In this document: piece by piece, positions 31,380-39,485 of the stretch
How positions within the stretch are numbered: the stretch's first letter is position 1
How the letters are laid out: each line of letters opens with the position of its first letter
Source: Dietzia aerolata
GTDB lineage: Bacteria; Actinomycetota; Actinomycetes; Mycobacteriales; Mycobacteriaceae
NCBI RefSeq assembly: GCF_014144865.1
Contig: NZ_JAALDM010000067.1
Span: 1-42,293, forward strand
Reading direction: 5' to 3'
Length of the DNA stretch: 42,293 nt
Position numbers and translations under genes: made by a program
The notes under the pieces: model-generated
The model's database searches: none
The model's input: only the letters and a program-made list of their open reading frames with translations
Told to the model about the DNA's origin: nothing

Positions 31380-31829
31380 ATGTCCCCGATCATGTCCAAG
31401 TCCGAGGCCGCCGCGCATATCGATTCCGCCCGCATCCGCCAGGGCCGCACGTGGGCCGAGCTGGCCGAGCACCTGGGCGCGCCGCTGGTGTGGACCACCT
31501 CGGCATTGCTCGGCCAGCACCCGTTGACGACGGAGCAAGCGCGGTCGGTGTGTGAACTGCTGGGCCTCGGCGAGGACGTCGCGGAGGGGCTCGTCCGCCA
31601 GCCCGGTCGGGGCACGCCCGCGGAGCTGATGGCGGATCCGACGATCTACCGCTTCACCGAGGCGCTGTCGGTCTACGGGCCGGCGCTCAAGGCACTGATC
31701 CATGAGGAGTTCGGCGACGGCATCATGTCCGCGATCAACTTCCGGATCGACTTCGCGCGCCGCCCCGACCCGGACGGCGACCGCGTCGTGATCACGCTGG
31801 ACGGGAAGTTCCTCGACTACAAGTGGTGA
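31380..31829 (+). CDS. cynS: Cyanase (cyanate hydratase), copy 1
   Basis: This 149-aa enzyme converts cyanate plus bicarbonate to ammonia and CO2 via carbamate. The catalytic triad is present: Arg91 and Glu94 in YRFTEALSVYGPALK, and Ser117 in DGIMSAINF, corresponding to E. coli Arg96, Glu99 and Ser122. The N-terminal helical domain contains RTWAELAEHLGAPLVWTTSA and EQARSVCELLGLGEDV. ATG 31380 has AAGGAG seven bases upstream. It is placed directly behind the FNT transporter as a probable uptake-and-degradation operon. A second cyanase gene about 2.3 kb downstream encodes a protein about 85 percent identical. Confidence 0.96.
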   Translation: MSPIMSKSEAAAHIDSARIRQGRTWAELAEHLGAPLVWTTSALLGQHPLTTEQARSVCELLGLGEDVAEGLVRQPGRGTPAELMADPTIYRFTEALSVYGPALKALIHEEFGDGIMSAINFRIDFARRPDPDGDRVVITLDGKFLDYKW

Positions 31830-31874
31830 GGGGGAACAGAGACGAGCCCGCCGCTCGCCCTGCGGGAAGCCCTC

Positions 31875-32432
31875 TCAGGCGTGGCTGCTGATGAGTTCGT
31901 CCATCGACTCGCCGGACTGCTTCGACCACAGGCTGAACACCGCGCTGGTCATGGCCGCGGCCGCGTAGAGGGCGGACGCCAGCCCGTGCTCGCTGATCAC
32001 GGTGCGCATGCCGGTGGAGGCGTCGCAGTCGAGCAGGACCGCATCGAAAAGGCCTGCCATGCCGTCAGGGGCGTCAGGGAGCCCGGCACTGTCGCGGGTC
32101 TGGGCGATGACTGCGGCGGGCAGCTGCGGCGCCAGCGACTGTGCGAGCTGGGCGAAGCGGGAGGCCACGGTCAGGGCGTCGGGGATCGGCGGGGGAGAGG
32201 CATCGGCAGTCATCTCCAGGGCCTCGAGGAGCTCGCCGGCGGCCGAGGTGTCGCCCCGCGCGTGGGCGGCCAGGACGGCCCGGACCTGCTCGACGGCAAC
32301 TCGGTGGCGCTGCTGTGCGCGCTGCATTCCGGCCTCGAGGTCGGCGATGCCCGCAGTGCGTATATCGACGCCCTCGCGGACCAAGAGCGGCGCGAAACGC
32401 TCGAACCGTGCGCGCTGTTCCGGGGAAACCAT
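31875..32432 (-). CDS. Unknown protein
   Basis: This 185-aa protein has no motif I recognise. It starts MVSPEQRARFERFAPLLVRE, continues with Ala-rich helices (VEQVRAVLAAHARGD), a proline patch ASPPPIPDALTVASRFAQLA, a stretch MAGLFDAVLLDCDASTGMRT, and a mildly hydrophobic C-terminal helix (ALYAAAAMTSAVFSLWS) before KQSGESMDELISSHA. GGAG stands two bases before ATG 32432, which is closer than usual. It runs opposite to the cyanase genes, and its stop is 46 nt from the first cyanase stop. It begins where a truncated oxidoreductase remnant ends. Confidence 0.6.
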   Translation of the reverse strand: MVSPEQRARFERFAPLLVREGVDIRTAGIADLEAGMQRAQQRHRVAVEQVRAVLAAHARGDTSAAGELLEALEMTADASPPPIPDALTVASRFAQLAQSLAPQLPAAVIAQTRDSAGLPDAPDGMAGLFDAVLLDCDASTGMRTVISEHGLASALYAAAAMTSAVFSLWSKQSGESMDELISSHA

Positions 32433-32479
32433 GGCTCCATTGTGTCTGCTCGAGCTGAACGGCCCCGCGGCGCGTCGCA

Positions 32480-32806
32480 ATACGCCCCGTGCTCGTCGCG
32501 GGGTATGGCGATCCCCATCACCCGGTCACCGACAGCCAGGGCCGTGGCCGCGTCCTCGCCGATCTCCAGAAGCGTTCCCGCGATATCCATGCCCGGCACA
32601 TCTGCAGCTCCGCGCGGGGTGCCGGTCTTGGAGCGGGATCCGTTGCGGGTGTAGGTGCCGGTGGGGTTGGTGGTGGCGGCTGAGACGCGCACGCGGGCGT
32701 CGGTCGGCCCGAGTTTCTGGGTGGGGACGTGGGCGACCTGCAGCGCGTCGGGCCCTCCGTAGGTGGTCACTCCGACGGCGCGAACGGTGCCAGCGGGGGC
32801 GTTCAT
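32480..32806 (-). pseudogene. Truncated MDR oxidoreductase (quinone-oxidoreductase-like) remnant
   Basis: About 109 N-terminal residues of a quinone-reductase-type MDR are readable: VRAVGVTTYGGPDALQVAHV, then RVSAATTNPTGTYTRNG, VPGMDIAGTLLEIGEDAATA and VGDRVMGIAIPRDEHGAY. Homologues are around 310 aa and would continue with the NADP-binding domain. Here the homology stops near 32480, and the frame continues as an Arg/Ser-rich antisense reading of the neighbouring gene. The start is ATG 32806. A deletion joined the remnant to the unknown gene at 31875-32432. The short product is unlikely to be an active enzyme. Confidence 0.65.
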
Positions 32807-32975
32807 GGTTTCTCTTCCCACGTGGTCGGTGACACGATTGCCTGCTCTCCCGCACGGAAACTACCGGCCCGTGCCGCACAACCCCGAAACGACCACGAGC
32901 CCCCGCGACGGCCGCTGTGTTTATTTGACGACGACGACAACGACCTCAGCCCCAGAACCACCGCACCGTGCCGGG

Positions 32976-33866
32976 TCAGCCCGACTGGCAGCCGACCCCG
33001 TCTCCGTCTTTGTCCAGGTGCGGCCCGAAGCCCGGAGTTCCAGCCAGAATCGGTGTCGCGCCGGCGGCTCGGGCCTCGGCGCAATTCTTGTACATGAACC
33101 CGGCCGGCGCAGGTACCGGAGCGGGAGCTTGCGCGGGGTCGGGTGCAGGGGCGGGCACCGGGTTGGCAGCAGGCGCCGGTTCGGCGATCGGAGCGGGTGG
33201 GGGCACTGCTGCGGGGGCTGGTTCACCGGCGGGCGTGTCCGGGAGGGCCTCATCGGGCAGCGCAGGTCCCGGCTCTACAAGGTCGGCGGCCTCGGGGGCG
33301 ATCGCGGAGTCCGGCGCAGGTTCGACGTCCTCGGCCGGGAGCGGTGCGGGCTCGCGGGCCGGTTCGCGGGGCGCCGGGTCGGCCTCGGTGTACGCAGCGG
33401 CTGGCTGCGGCGCTGGCTCATCGGGACCGCCGAGCTGGACGAATCCCACTACGCCCAGCGCCGCCACGGCAACCGCGCCCACAGCTGCGACCACCGCGTG
33501 CTTGGTCGCGAACGTCAGCTTTGGCTCGGGCTCTGGCTCCGGGATCAGGATCGGCTCAGCCGGACGGGTTGATCCTCGCCCTCTGAGCGCGAAACCGGGC
33601 CGCCAGTCGCGCCACGTTCGGGGTTCGTCCCCGGCGAGCTCGGTGACCGAAGAGGTGTGGTCGGTCGGGGAGAGGCCCACACGTTCGGCCAACTGGGCGA
33701 CTGGCGAGCTCTTTCGCAGCAGCGCCCTCAGAGATCTGCGCGGCGCGGGCTCGGGGAGCGGGCTCGGCGGAGTTGGATACGGGGCGGGCGGCAGCGGTTC
33801 CTTACCGCGCTTGGAATCAGATCCGTACTTGCGGAACGGGTTGCTCAACCGCGCGAACTTGCTCAC
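32976..33866 (-). CDS. Membrane-anchored protein with C-terminal Excalibur calcium-binding domain
   Basis: This is a 296-aa protein. The cytoplasmic part (about 1-120) is basic and Pro-rich, with a possible helix-turn-helix-like SSPVAQLAERVGLSPTDHTS. One membrane segment follows (AVVAAVGAVAVAALGVVGFV, about 123-145). Next is a long Pro/Ala/Glu-rich spacer, and finally an Excalibur domain (about 257-296): FMYKNCAEARAAGATPILAG, ending in the Ca-binding loop DKDGDGVGC. The two cysteines and the DxDxDGxGC pattern are intact. The GTG at 33866 is chosen for the AGAGGAG just upstream. It is probably a wall-spanning protein exposing the domain outside; function unknown. Confidence 0.85.
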   Translation of the reverse strand: MSKFARLSNPFRKYGSDSKRGKEPLPPAPYPTPPSPLPEPAPRRSLRALLRKSSPVAQLAERVGLSPTDHTSSVTELAGDEPRTWRDWRPGFALRGRGSTRPAEPILIPEPEPEPKLTFATKHAVVAAVGAVAVAALGVVGFVQLGGPDEPAPQPAAAYTEADPAPREPAREPAPLPAEDVEPAPDSAIAPEAADLVEPGPALPDEALPDTPAGEPAPAAVPPPAPIAEPAPAANPVPAPAPDPAQAPAPVPAPAGFMYKNCAEARAAGATPILAGTPGFGPHLDKDGDGVGCQSG

Positions 33867-34089
33867 ATTGCTCCTCTGCCAGCACGTTTTTCGTGGCCGC
33901 TGAATCCTGCCTCGGTCGTCCGATTCGATTGGCCCCGGCTCCGGCAGACTTAACAAGTGCTTACTTTAGGCCATGGTTGCAGGCCTCTGCGCGAGTTGAT
34001 CCAATGCGAGGTCAGCAGGGGAAGGAGACTGTCCGGCCGCAGGGCCGCGATGGCTGTCCGCCCCGAACACAAACGCGAGAGGAACCACG

Positions 34090-34539
34090 ATGAAGCCCAT
34101 CATGTCCAAGAGCGACGCCGCCGCCCACGTTGATTCGGCCCGGATCCGTCAGGGTCGCACCTGGGCGGAGCTGGCCGACCACCTCGGTACGCCCTTGGTC
34201 TGGACCACCGCAGCGCTGCTCGGTCAGCACCCGATGTCGGCGGAGCAGGCCCGGTCGGTGTGCGAGCTGCTCGGCCTGGGCGAGGACGTCTCCGAGGGTC
34301 TGACCATGCAGCCGAGCCGGGGCACGTCAGCCGAGGAGATGGCAGACCCGACAATCTACCGCTTCACCGAGGCGCTTGCGGTCTATGGGCCGGCCCTCAA
34401 GGCGCTTATCCACGACGAGTTCGGCGACGGCATCATGAGTGCGATCAACTTCCAGGTCGACTTCCAGCGCCGCGAAGATCCCGACGGGGACCGCGTAGTG
34501 ATCACACTCGACGGGAAGTTCCTCGACTACCAGTGGTGA
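34090..34539 (+). CDS. cynS: Cyanase (cyanate hydratase), copy 2
   Basis: This 149-aa cyanase has the triad Arg91 and Glu94 (YRFTEALAVYG) and Ser117 (DGIMSAINF) intact. I count 22 differences from copy 1, about 85 percent identity, so the two arose by duplication or from close relatives and both remain under selection. AGAGGA lies before ATG 34090. Copy 2 has its own upstream region of about 220 nt (33867-34089), shared with the divergent Excalibur gene and containing the AT-richer AAGTGCTTACTT. It has no transporter of its own. A clear hairpin terminator follows at 34561. Confidence 0.96.
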   Translation: MKPIMSKSDAAAHVDSARIRQGRTWAELADHLGTPLVWTTAALLGQHPMSAEQARSVCELLGLGEDVSEGLTMQPSRGTSAEEMADPTIYRFTEALAVYGPALKALIHDEFGDGIMSAINFQVDFQRREDPDGDRVVITLDGKFLDYQW

Positions 34540-34560
34540 CGGGAAGCGACTGAGACGGCA

Positions 34561-34593
34561 AACGCCGCCGACCCGGAAAGGGCCGGCGGCGTT
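34561..34593. terminator. Bidirectional terminator hairpin after cyanase 2
   Basis: AACGCCGCCG (34561-34570) pairs with CGGCGGCGTT (34584-34593), and inner CCC/GGG pairs surround a GGAAA loop. It lies 21 nt after the cynS copy 2 stop and 20 nt beyond the stop of the convergent Ig-like protein gene, so it can end both transcripts. Confidence 0.85.
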
Positions 34594-34613
34594 GTGCGCT
34601 GGTGGTGTAGCCG

Positions 34614-36770
34614 TTAGTTGGGGAGCTGAGCGGCGCTACCGACCAGGGCGTCGAGGCTGCCCAGGTCGAGGGCTGCGAACCATTCGGCAGAGCCGCCACC
34701 AATCTCGAGCGAGCCGAGGTCGAGCGAGCCCGTGACCGGGTCGATCACAATCGTCGTCTCGGCTTCGCTGGCTGAGTACCGATCCGGGTTCGTTGGGGCG
34801 AACACTGCGGTCACCGGGTACTCGCCGTACTCGGTGAAGGTGTGCTCGGCAACCGCCACGCCGTCGACCACATCCACCACGTACTCCTTCCCGTCCACGG
34901 TGAACGTCACGGTCCCCTCCGCGTCGGTTGAGGCGACGGTGGCGGTGATCGTCGTGGGCTCGTCCAGGACGATGCCGTCGGCCGCCGTGATCGCCAGTTG
35001 TGTGTCCGCGGTGGCCACGGAGACGCTCTCGGTGTCGGTGCTAGTGGTGTACCGCTCCGGGTTGGCCGGGAGGAAGGTCGCGGTTACGGTCGCGTCGCCG
35101 AGCGCGTCGAGCGTGAACTCGGCGGTGGCGACCCCTCCAACTACTGGAACCGTCTCAGTTTGACCGCTGACGGCGAACTCGACGTCACCCTCTGCGTCTG
35201 CAGGGGTGACGCGCGCAGTGGCTGAGATCGTGTCGCCGGAGATGATCTGCACCGCGTCGAGTTCCAGGTTGGTCTCGGTGGCCTCAGTCTGTACGTTCGC
35301 GGTGGTCTGACCGGTGCTGGGTGCATACCGGTTGGTGTCGGCCGGGGTGAACTCCGCGGTCACCAGGATTTCTCCTGTGGTGCCGAACTGGTGGGCCGTA
35401 GTGGCCACTCCGTCGACGACCTCGACGGCGTAGGTCTCGCCTTCGACGGCGAAGGTCACGGTGCCTGCAGCGTCAGCTGGTGTGACATTCGCCTGCAGGG
35501 TTGAGTCCTCGCCGACGCGAGTGATCTCGGGGGAGACCTCCACTGCCGTCTCGGTCTGCTCGCTGCTCACCATGACGGTCTCAGTGTCCGTCGAGCTGGT
35601 GTAGCGCTGCGGGTTCGCGGGCAGGAACGTCGCGGTCACGGTGGCGTTCTCTGGGACGTCGAGCGTGAACTCGGTGCTGGCAGTCCCGGCAGTGACGGGC
35701 ACTGTCTGCGACTGGTCACCAACGGTGAACTGGACGTCGCCATTGGCGTCGGCAGGCGTCACGGTGGCGGTAGCCGAGATGGTGTCACCAGAGATGATCT
35801 CCACCGCATCGAGCTCGAGGTTCGTCTGGGTTGCCTCGGACTCAACCTGGACCGTGCCGTTACCAGTCGACCCCTGCCACTGCGTGGTGTTCGTAGGCGT
35901 AAAGGTCACCGTGACCGGCTTGGGGCCGGTCGTGTCGAACGTCATGGTCGTATTGGCGACGCCGTTGACGACCGGGGCTGTTTGCGTCTGGCCATCCGCG
36001 GTGAAGGTCATCGTGCCGGCTGGGGTGTTGGAGCCGGCCGCAGCGGCGACGGTCGCGGTGAGGTCGACCGGCTCGCCCACTCGAGCGACTGTCGGCGGGA
36101 CGGTCACCTGCGTCTGCGAGCTGACCGCGCCGAGTGTGAACGCGGCGATGTTGGCTGATGTGCGCGTGGAGGGGGTCGAAGGCGACGGGGCGACTTCCGC
36201 GTCGATCAGGCGAAGACCCGCCTGGTAGGTGGTTCCGCCCTGGGCGTTCGCCGGGATATCGAAAGAGATCCAGCCGGTGCGGGAGTCCTGGCCCCGCACC
36301 GTTAGATCCCCCACACGGCTGAAGAGGTCCCCAATTCCGCTGATGTTTCCGACGTCGCCCGAGGTTCCGCCGGTGAAGTTTCCACCCTGCTCCCAGTTCC
36401 CCGGGGAGTAGATTTGTCCTCCCGAACTGCGGTAAGTCAGTCCGGCTGGTGCATCGATGCCGTAGAGGACGAGCGCAGTGTAGTACGGAATCAAACCACC
36501 CCATCCGCCTGAGCGGCTCTGCGTATTCGTCGCCGTGATGTCGTACCGAACGTGCCCGCCGGGACGCAGGTCGCTCTGGCCTTGGTTCACCGTGACGGTG
36601 GTGCGGAAATTGCCGAGGGTGGCCGTTCCGGCGTCAGCGGCGGGGGTGCTGAGCCCCGGGACGACTCCCAGGACGAGGGCGAAGGTTGCCGCCATCACGA
36701 GGGCAGCGCGACCCCACCACGTGGGCGCCGCTTGGGGCGCCGCCAGGGCGCCTGAATGGGTGCGAGACAT
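34614..36770 (-). CDS. Secreted protein with five Ig-like repeats and Gly-Ser-Leu tail
   Basis: This 718-aa protein has a signal sequence (hydrophobic AALVMAATFALVLGVVPGLS, cleavage likely near ADA at about 47). A distinct N-terminal beta-rich domain follows (about 48-212). Next come five bacterial Ig-like repeats at about 218-310, 312-402, 404-495, 497-587 and 588-676, each ending like TATFLPANPxRYTxSTDTE. Repeats 2 and 4 are nearly identical. The tail after 680 is GSLDLGSLEIGGGSAEWF, then LDLGSLDALVGSAAQLPN. There is no LPXTG or membrane anchor. AGGAG precedes ATG 36770. It is the last gene of a three-gene operon of related secreted proteins; an adhesive or surface-layer role is inferred only from the repeats. 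Confidence 0.88.
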   Translation of the reverse strand: MSRTHSGALAAPQAAPTWWGRAALVMAATFALVLGVVPGLSTPAADAGTATLGNFRTTVTVNQGQSDLRPGGHVRYDITATNTQSRSGGWGGLIPYYTALVLYGIDAPAGLTYRSSGGQIYSPGNWEQGGNFTGGTSGDVGNISGIGDLFSRVGDLTVRGQDSRTGWISFDIPANAQGGTTYQAGLRLIDAEVAPSPSTPSTRTSANIAAFTLGAVSSQTQVTVPPTVARVGEPVDLTATVAAAAGSNTPAGTMTFTADGQTQTAPVVNGVANTTMTFDTTGPKPVTVTFTPTNTTQWQGSTGNGTVQVESEATQTNLELDAVEIISGDTISATATVTPADANGDVQFTVGDQSQTVPVTAGTASTEFTLDVPENATVTATFLPANPQRYTSSTDTETVMVSSEQTETAVEVSPEITRVGEDSTLQANVTPADAAGTVTFAVEGETYAVEVVDGVATTAHQFGTTGEILVTAEFTPADTNRYAPSTGQTTANVQTEATETNLELDAVQIISGDTISATARVTPADAEGDVEFAVSGQTETVPVVGGVATAEFTLDALGDATVTATFLPANPERYTTSTDTESVSVATADTQLAITAADGIVLDEPTTITATVASTDAEGTVTFTVDGKEYVVDVVDGVAVAEHTFTEYGEYPVTAVFAPTNPDRYSASEAETTIVIDPVTGSLDLGSLEIGGGSAEWFAALDLGSLDALVGSAAQLPN

Positions 36771-36813
36771 GAATTGCTCCTAGAACTTGGGGCCCAAGGG
36801 CCAGATCGACGGA

Positions 36814-38064
36814 TCAGCTGCCGAGGCTTCCCATGAGGCTGCCGAGCAGACCGGTATCCGGTTCGGGGAAGTCCGGGTCGACCGGCTCCTCGGGTTCGGG
36901 TTCGATGACGAGCTCGCCGGGAACAGTCACCCCGACGGTGCGCGTATCGGATTCGGACGAAAGGTACTCCGCGTCTCCGACATACCGCGCCGTGATCGGG
37001 TGCGTACCCGGGTCACGGAACCGCCAGACGAGTTCGGCGGTGCCGTCCTCGCCGACCGTGGAGGTGCCGATCAGGTCCTCGCCGTCGTAGAACTCGACCG
37101 TGCCCCGACCAGGGTTCGGCGTCACGTCGGCGGTGATGCGGACCTCGTCGCCGGTGAGGGCTTCGAGTTGCACGTCGATCTCGGTGGCGGTCTGGTAGAC
37201 CCCGTGCACCTGAGTCGTGGACAGGGCCTGCCGGCCCAGGCCGGTGGCCGAGCAGTAGTTCGCGTGGCCGACGGTGGCCTCGAGGTCGATGCTCCAGATC
37301 CAGAATGACTCGTTGATCGAGTAGGTGCGGTATTCGGTGAGGAACCCCATGCTCGCGTCCGGGCCCGCCGCGGGGGCTGCGGGCCCGGTGCGCAGTCCGG
37401 TAGTGACCGTAGCGCCGTCCTCGGCGGTGAGGGTCAGATCGATGGCGGGCAGCCGGAACTGACCATTTTCGGGAGCTCCGAGACCGTCGCCCCACCCACC
37501 ACCGTCGAGCGTCCGGTCCCATGCCGGCCGGTTATTCACCGTCGCGTCGCCTCCGGAGAGCCGGAGGAACTCGCCGGTCTCCGACTGCTGACCGGCCGCA
37601 TTGACCCGCGTCAGTGTGGGAGTGCCTCTGAGCCCCTGGGCGGTGCCGGAGACGATCTGGTAATCGATCAGGGTGGCGTCGGTCGGAACTCGGAAGTCGT
37701 AACTGAGACGGGAAACCTCGCGATCCCGCGACATTGCCCCCGGCTGCAGACGAACGGTGAACTCTTCACCCGGTTCCACGCGCTCCGGCGCGGTCACCGT
37801 GACGTTGTCGGAGATCTCGCTCGTGTTGAAGGTTGCCGTCTGGATGAGAGGGCGCAAAATGCCGAGTAGCTCCGTCGGAATCCAGCTCGGCGGATCCTGG
37901 AGCACCTCATCCGGGTTGGGGTACGGCACCCCCACGCAGGCATGCGTCACCGGAACTTCGCGGGTTTGCCCCTCCTGCGCGGACGCTGCGGGGGAGAGGG
38001 TGGTGAGTAGGCCGGCTGCGAGCACCGGGATTGCAAGTGCGGTACCGAATCGACGAGTTGTCAT
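36814..38064 (-). CDS. Secreted Ig-like-domain protein with Gly-Ser-Leu tail
   Basis: This 416-aa protein has a signal peptide starting MTTRRFGTALAIPVLAAGLL and ending SPAASA before QEG (about residue 29). The middle region (about 80-270) carries VTVTAPERVEPGEEFTVRLQ and GEFLRLSGGDATVNNRP, shared in pattern with the protein encoded upstream. An Ig-like repeat follows (TEIDVQLEALTGDEVRITAD ... GTHPITARYVGDAEYLSSES). After an acidic Pro-rich linker (EPEPEEPVDPDFPEPD) it ends in LLGSLMGSLGS. ATG 38064 has AAAGGAG upstream. The gene lies 26 nt after the upstream gene and 43 nt before the five-repeat protein, so all three are probably one transcript. Function unknown. Confidence 0.87.
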   Translation of the reverse strand: MTTRRFGTALAIPVLAAGLLTTLSPAASAQEGQTREVPVTHACVGVPYPNPDEVLQDPPSWIPTELLGILRPLIQTATFNTSEISDNVTVTAPERVEPGEEFTVRLQPGAMSRDREVSRLSYDFRVPTDATLIDYQIVSGTAQGLRGTPTLTRVNAAGQQSETGEFLRLSGGDATVNNRPAWDRTLDGGGWGDGLGAPENGQFRLPAIDLTLTAEDGATVTTGLRTGPAAPAAGPDASMGFLTEYRTYSINESFWIWSIDLEATVGHANYCSATGLGRQALSTTQVHGVYQTATEIDVQLEALTGDEVRITADVTPNPGRGTVEFYDGEDLIGTSTVGEDGTAELVWRFRDPGTHPITARYVGDAEYLSSESDTRTVGVTVPGELVIEPEPEEPVDPDFPEPDTGLLGSLMGSLGS

Positions 38065-38090
38065 CGGTGACTCCTTTGAAAGTCTGGGTG

Positions 38091-39299
38091 TCAGGATGCG
38101 GAGAGGCTGCCGAAGATGGCGCCCAATGAACCGTTGGCAGGCTCGGAGGGCTCCGGGTCCACGGGGTCGGTGGGGTCCGGCTCTGGTCCGACAACCGTGA
38201 GGACGTGCGGGCTGGAGACTCGGGCGCTGTTGCCGTCGGCGTCGGTGTACTCGGCGGTGACGAGTTTGGTCCCGGCCACGTTGAAGGTCATGTCGAGGCG
38301 TGCGATCCCGCGGACGACCGGCCGAGGGGCGCCGATGGGGGCGCCGTCGGCAAAGAACTGGATGGAGCCGCCGTCGACATCGGCGATGGTGTCTTCGTCC
38401 TCCGCGACCCCGACATTCGCGGCGAAGGACGCCGACTGGCCGACGTCGGTCGAGCCGGGGCCCTCGAGGCGTGTGATCACGGAGCCGGGGTCGACCGGGC
38501 CGGGCTCGAGCACGTCGATCGTCGTGAGCGGTCCCGCGCCCTCGTTGAGTGGAGCCGTTGCCGAGCTGCGCGGCTGACAGGTCACCGGAGCTGAGACGGT
38601 TCCGATGATCGGCGCGTTGGCGCGGGCGAGAAGGCTGACGAACGACTCGTCCGAGCCGAACACGCCGGCTTGTCCATCGGTGCGGATGCCCGGCTCGACG
38701 ACGCCCGGCTCACCGGCCTCGAGCACGAGCCGAAGTCGGGGGAAACTCAGTGTGGTTTCGTCGCCGCCGGACGGCCGAACCGCCATTCCCGCGGGGGAGG
38801 TCCGTGACACGTTCGGCCCGTTGCCGATGGTCTGGTTGGCCCCCGACAGTCGGAGGTAGTCACCGGTCGTCGATGGGACACCGTTCTCATCGATTCGGAT
38901 GATGCTCGGTGCCACGCCCGCCGTGAACGAGCCCGGGTCGAGAATCTGGGCGCTGATGAACTCGGCGTTGTCGGGTACGTCGAGGTCGAGCTTGATCCGC
39001 GAGACGTCGGTGGCGCTGATTCCCTCGAACGATGTCGGGACGGTGACACCGTCGACTTGGAGGTCCACGGTGAAGACCTCTCCGGTCTCGACCGATTCCG
39101 GAGCGGTGACCTGAATCGCTGCCTCCGTCGTCACCGTGAGCGGGTCGACGATGGAGGCGGAGGGCGTTACTTCGCAGGTGATGTCGAAGGACTTCGTGGA
39201 GGTGACGGGCATCGTGGCCGCGGTGGACACCGCAGGTACCAGGGCGGGGATGAGTAGCACGCTGGCGAGCACGCCGGCTGGCTTGAGGTAGGACTTCAT
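38091..39299 (-). CDS. Secreted Ig-like-domain protein with Gly-Ser-Leu tail, first gene of operon
   Basis: This 402-aa protein has a signal peptide (MKSYLKPAGVLASVLLIPAL, cleavage near STAA). The central domain includes IQVTAPESVETGEVFTVDLQ and GDYLRLSGANQTIGNG, paralogous to the next protein in the operon. One Ig-like repeat follows (SASFAANVGVAEDED ... AGTKLVTAEYTDADGNSA). An acidic Pro-rich linker (EPDPTDPVDPEPSEP) leads to the tail NGSLGAIFGSLSAS. ATG 39299 is chosen because GGAGACCACC precedes it and a signal peptide starts there; the upstream open frame reads antisense to ku. It is probably exported to the cell wall or mycomembrane; function unknown. Confidence 0.87.
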   Translation of the reverse strand: MKSYLKPAGVLASVLLIPALVPAVSTAATMPVTSTKSFDITCEVTPSASIVDPLTVTTEAAIQVTAPESVETGEVFTVDLQVDGVTVPTSFEGISATDVSRIKLDLDVPDNAEFISAQILDPGSFTAGVAPSIIRIDENGVPSTTGDYLRLSGANQTIGNGPNVSRTSPAGMAVRPSGGDETTLSFPRLRLVLEAGEPGVVEPGIRTDGQAGVFGSDESFVSLLARANAPIIGTVSAPVTCQPRSSATAPLNEGAGPLTTIDVLEPGPVDPGSVITRLEGPGSTDVGQSASFAANVGVAEDEDTIADVDGGSIQFFADGAPIGAPRPVVRGIARLDMTFNVAGTKLVTAEYTDADGNSARVSSPHVLTVVGPEPDPTDPVDPEPSEPANGSLGAIFGSLSAS

Positions 39300-39485
39300 G
39301 GTGGTCTCCGCGAATGTTGTCGGCCGAAAGCTAAGTAAGAGCTTATAGGAACACTGAGAACATCGCATCCGCACCATCCTGGTGTTGCATCTGTCACCTT
39401 TGTCCGACAGGTAGGTCCAAGTGACAGCGGCCGTGGGCACCGGCGTCCGGCTTCCCCGAGCCCCCGTCTGTCGCATACTCATCTC
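39300..39485. promoter_or_regulatory. Divergent control region between the Ig-protein operon and ku
   Basis: For ku, CATACT ends eight bases before ATG 39486 and no Shine-Dalgarno is present, so a leaderless transcript is possible. For the minus-strand operon, TATAAG within the 39338-39345 stretch is a possible -10. CTGTCAC (39391-39397) faces GTGACAG (39421-39427), and CACCA-TCC-TGGTG lies at 39372-39384; both are operator-like. Confidence 0.4.

Noticed and set aside
32915-32950. GAC trinucleotide tracts next to T runs (also near 4247-4270)
   Set aside because: Simple-sequence tracts; the two places are in different contexts and no shared role can be argued.
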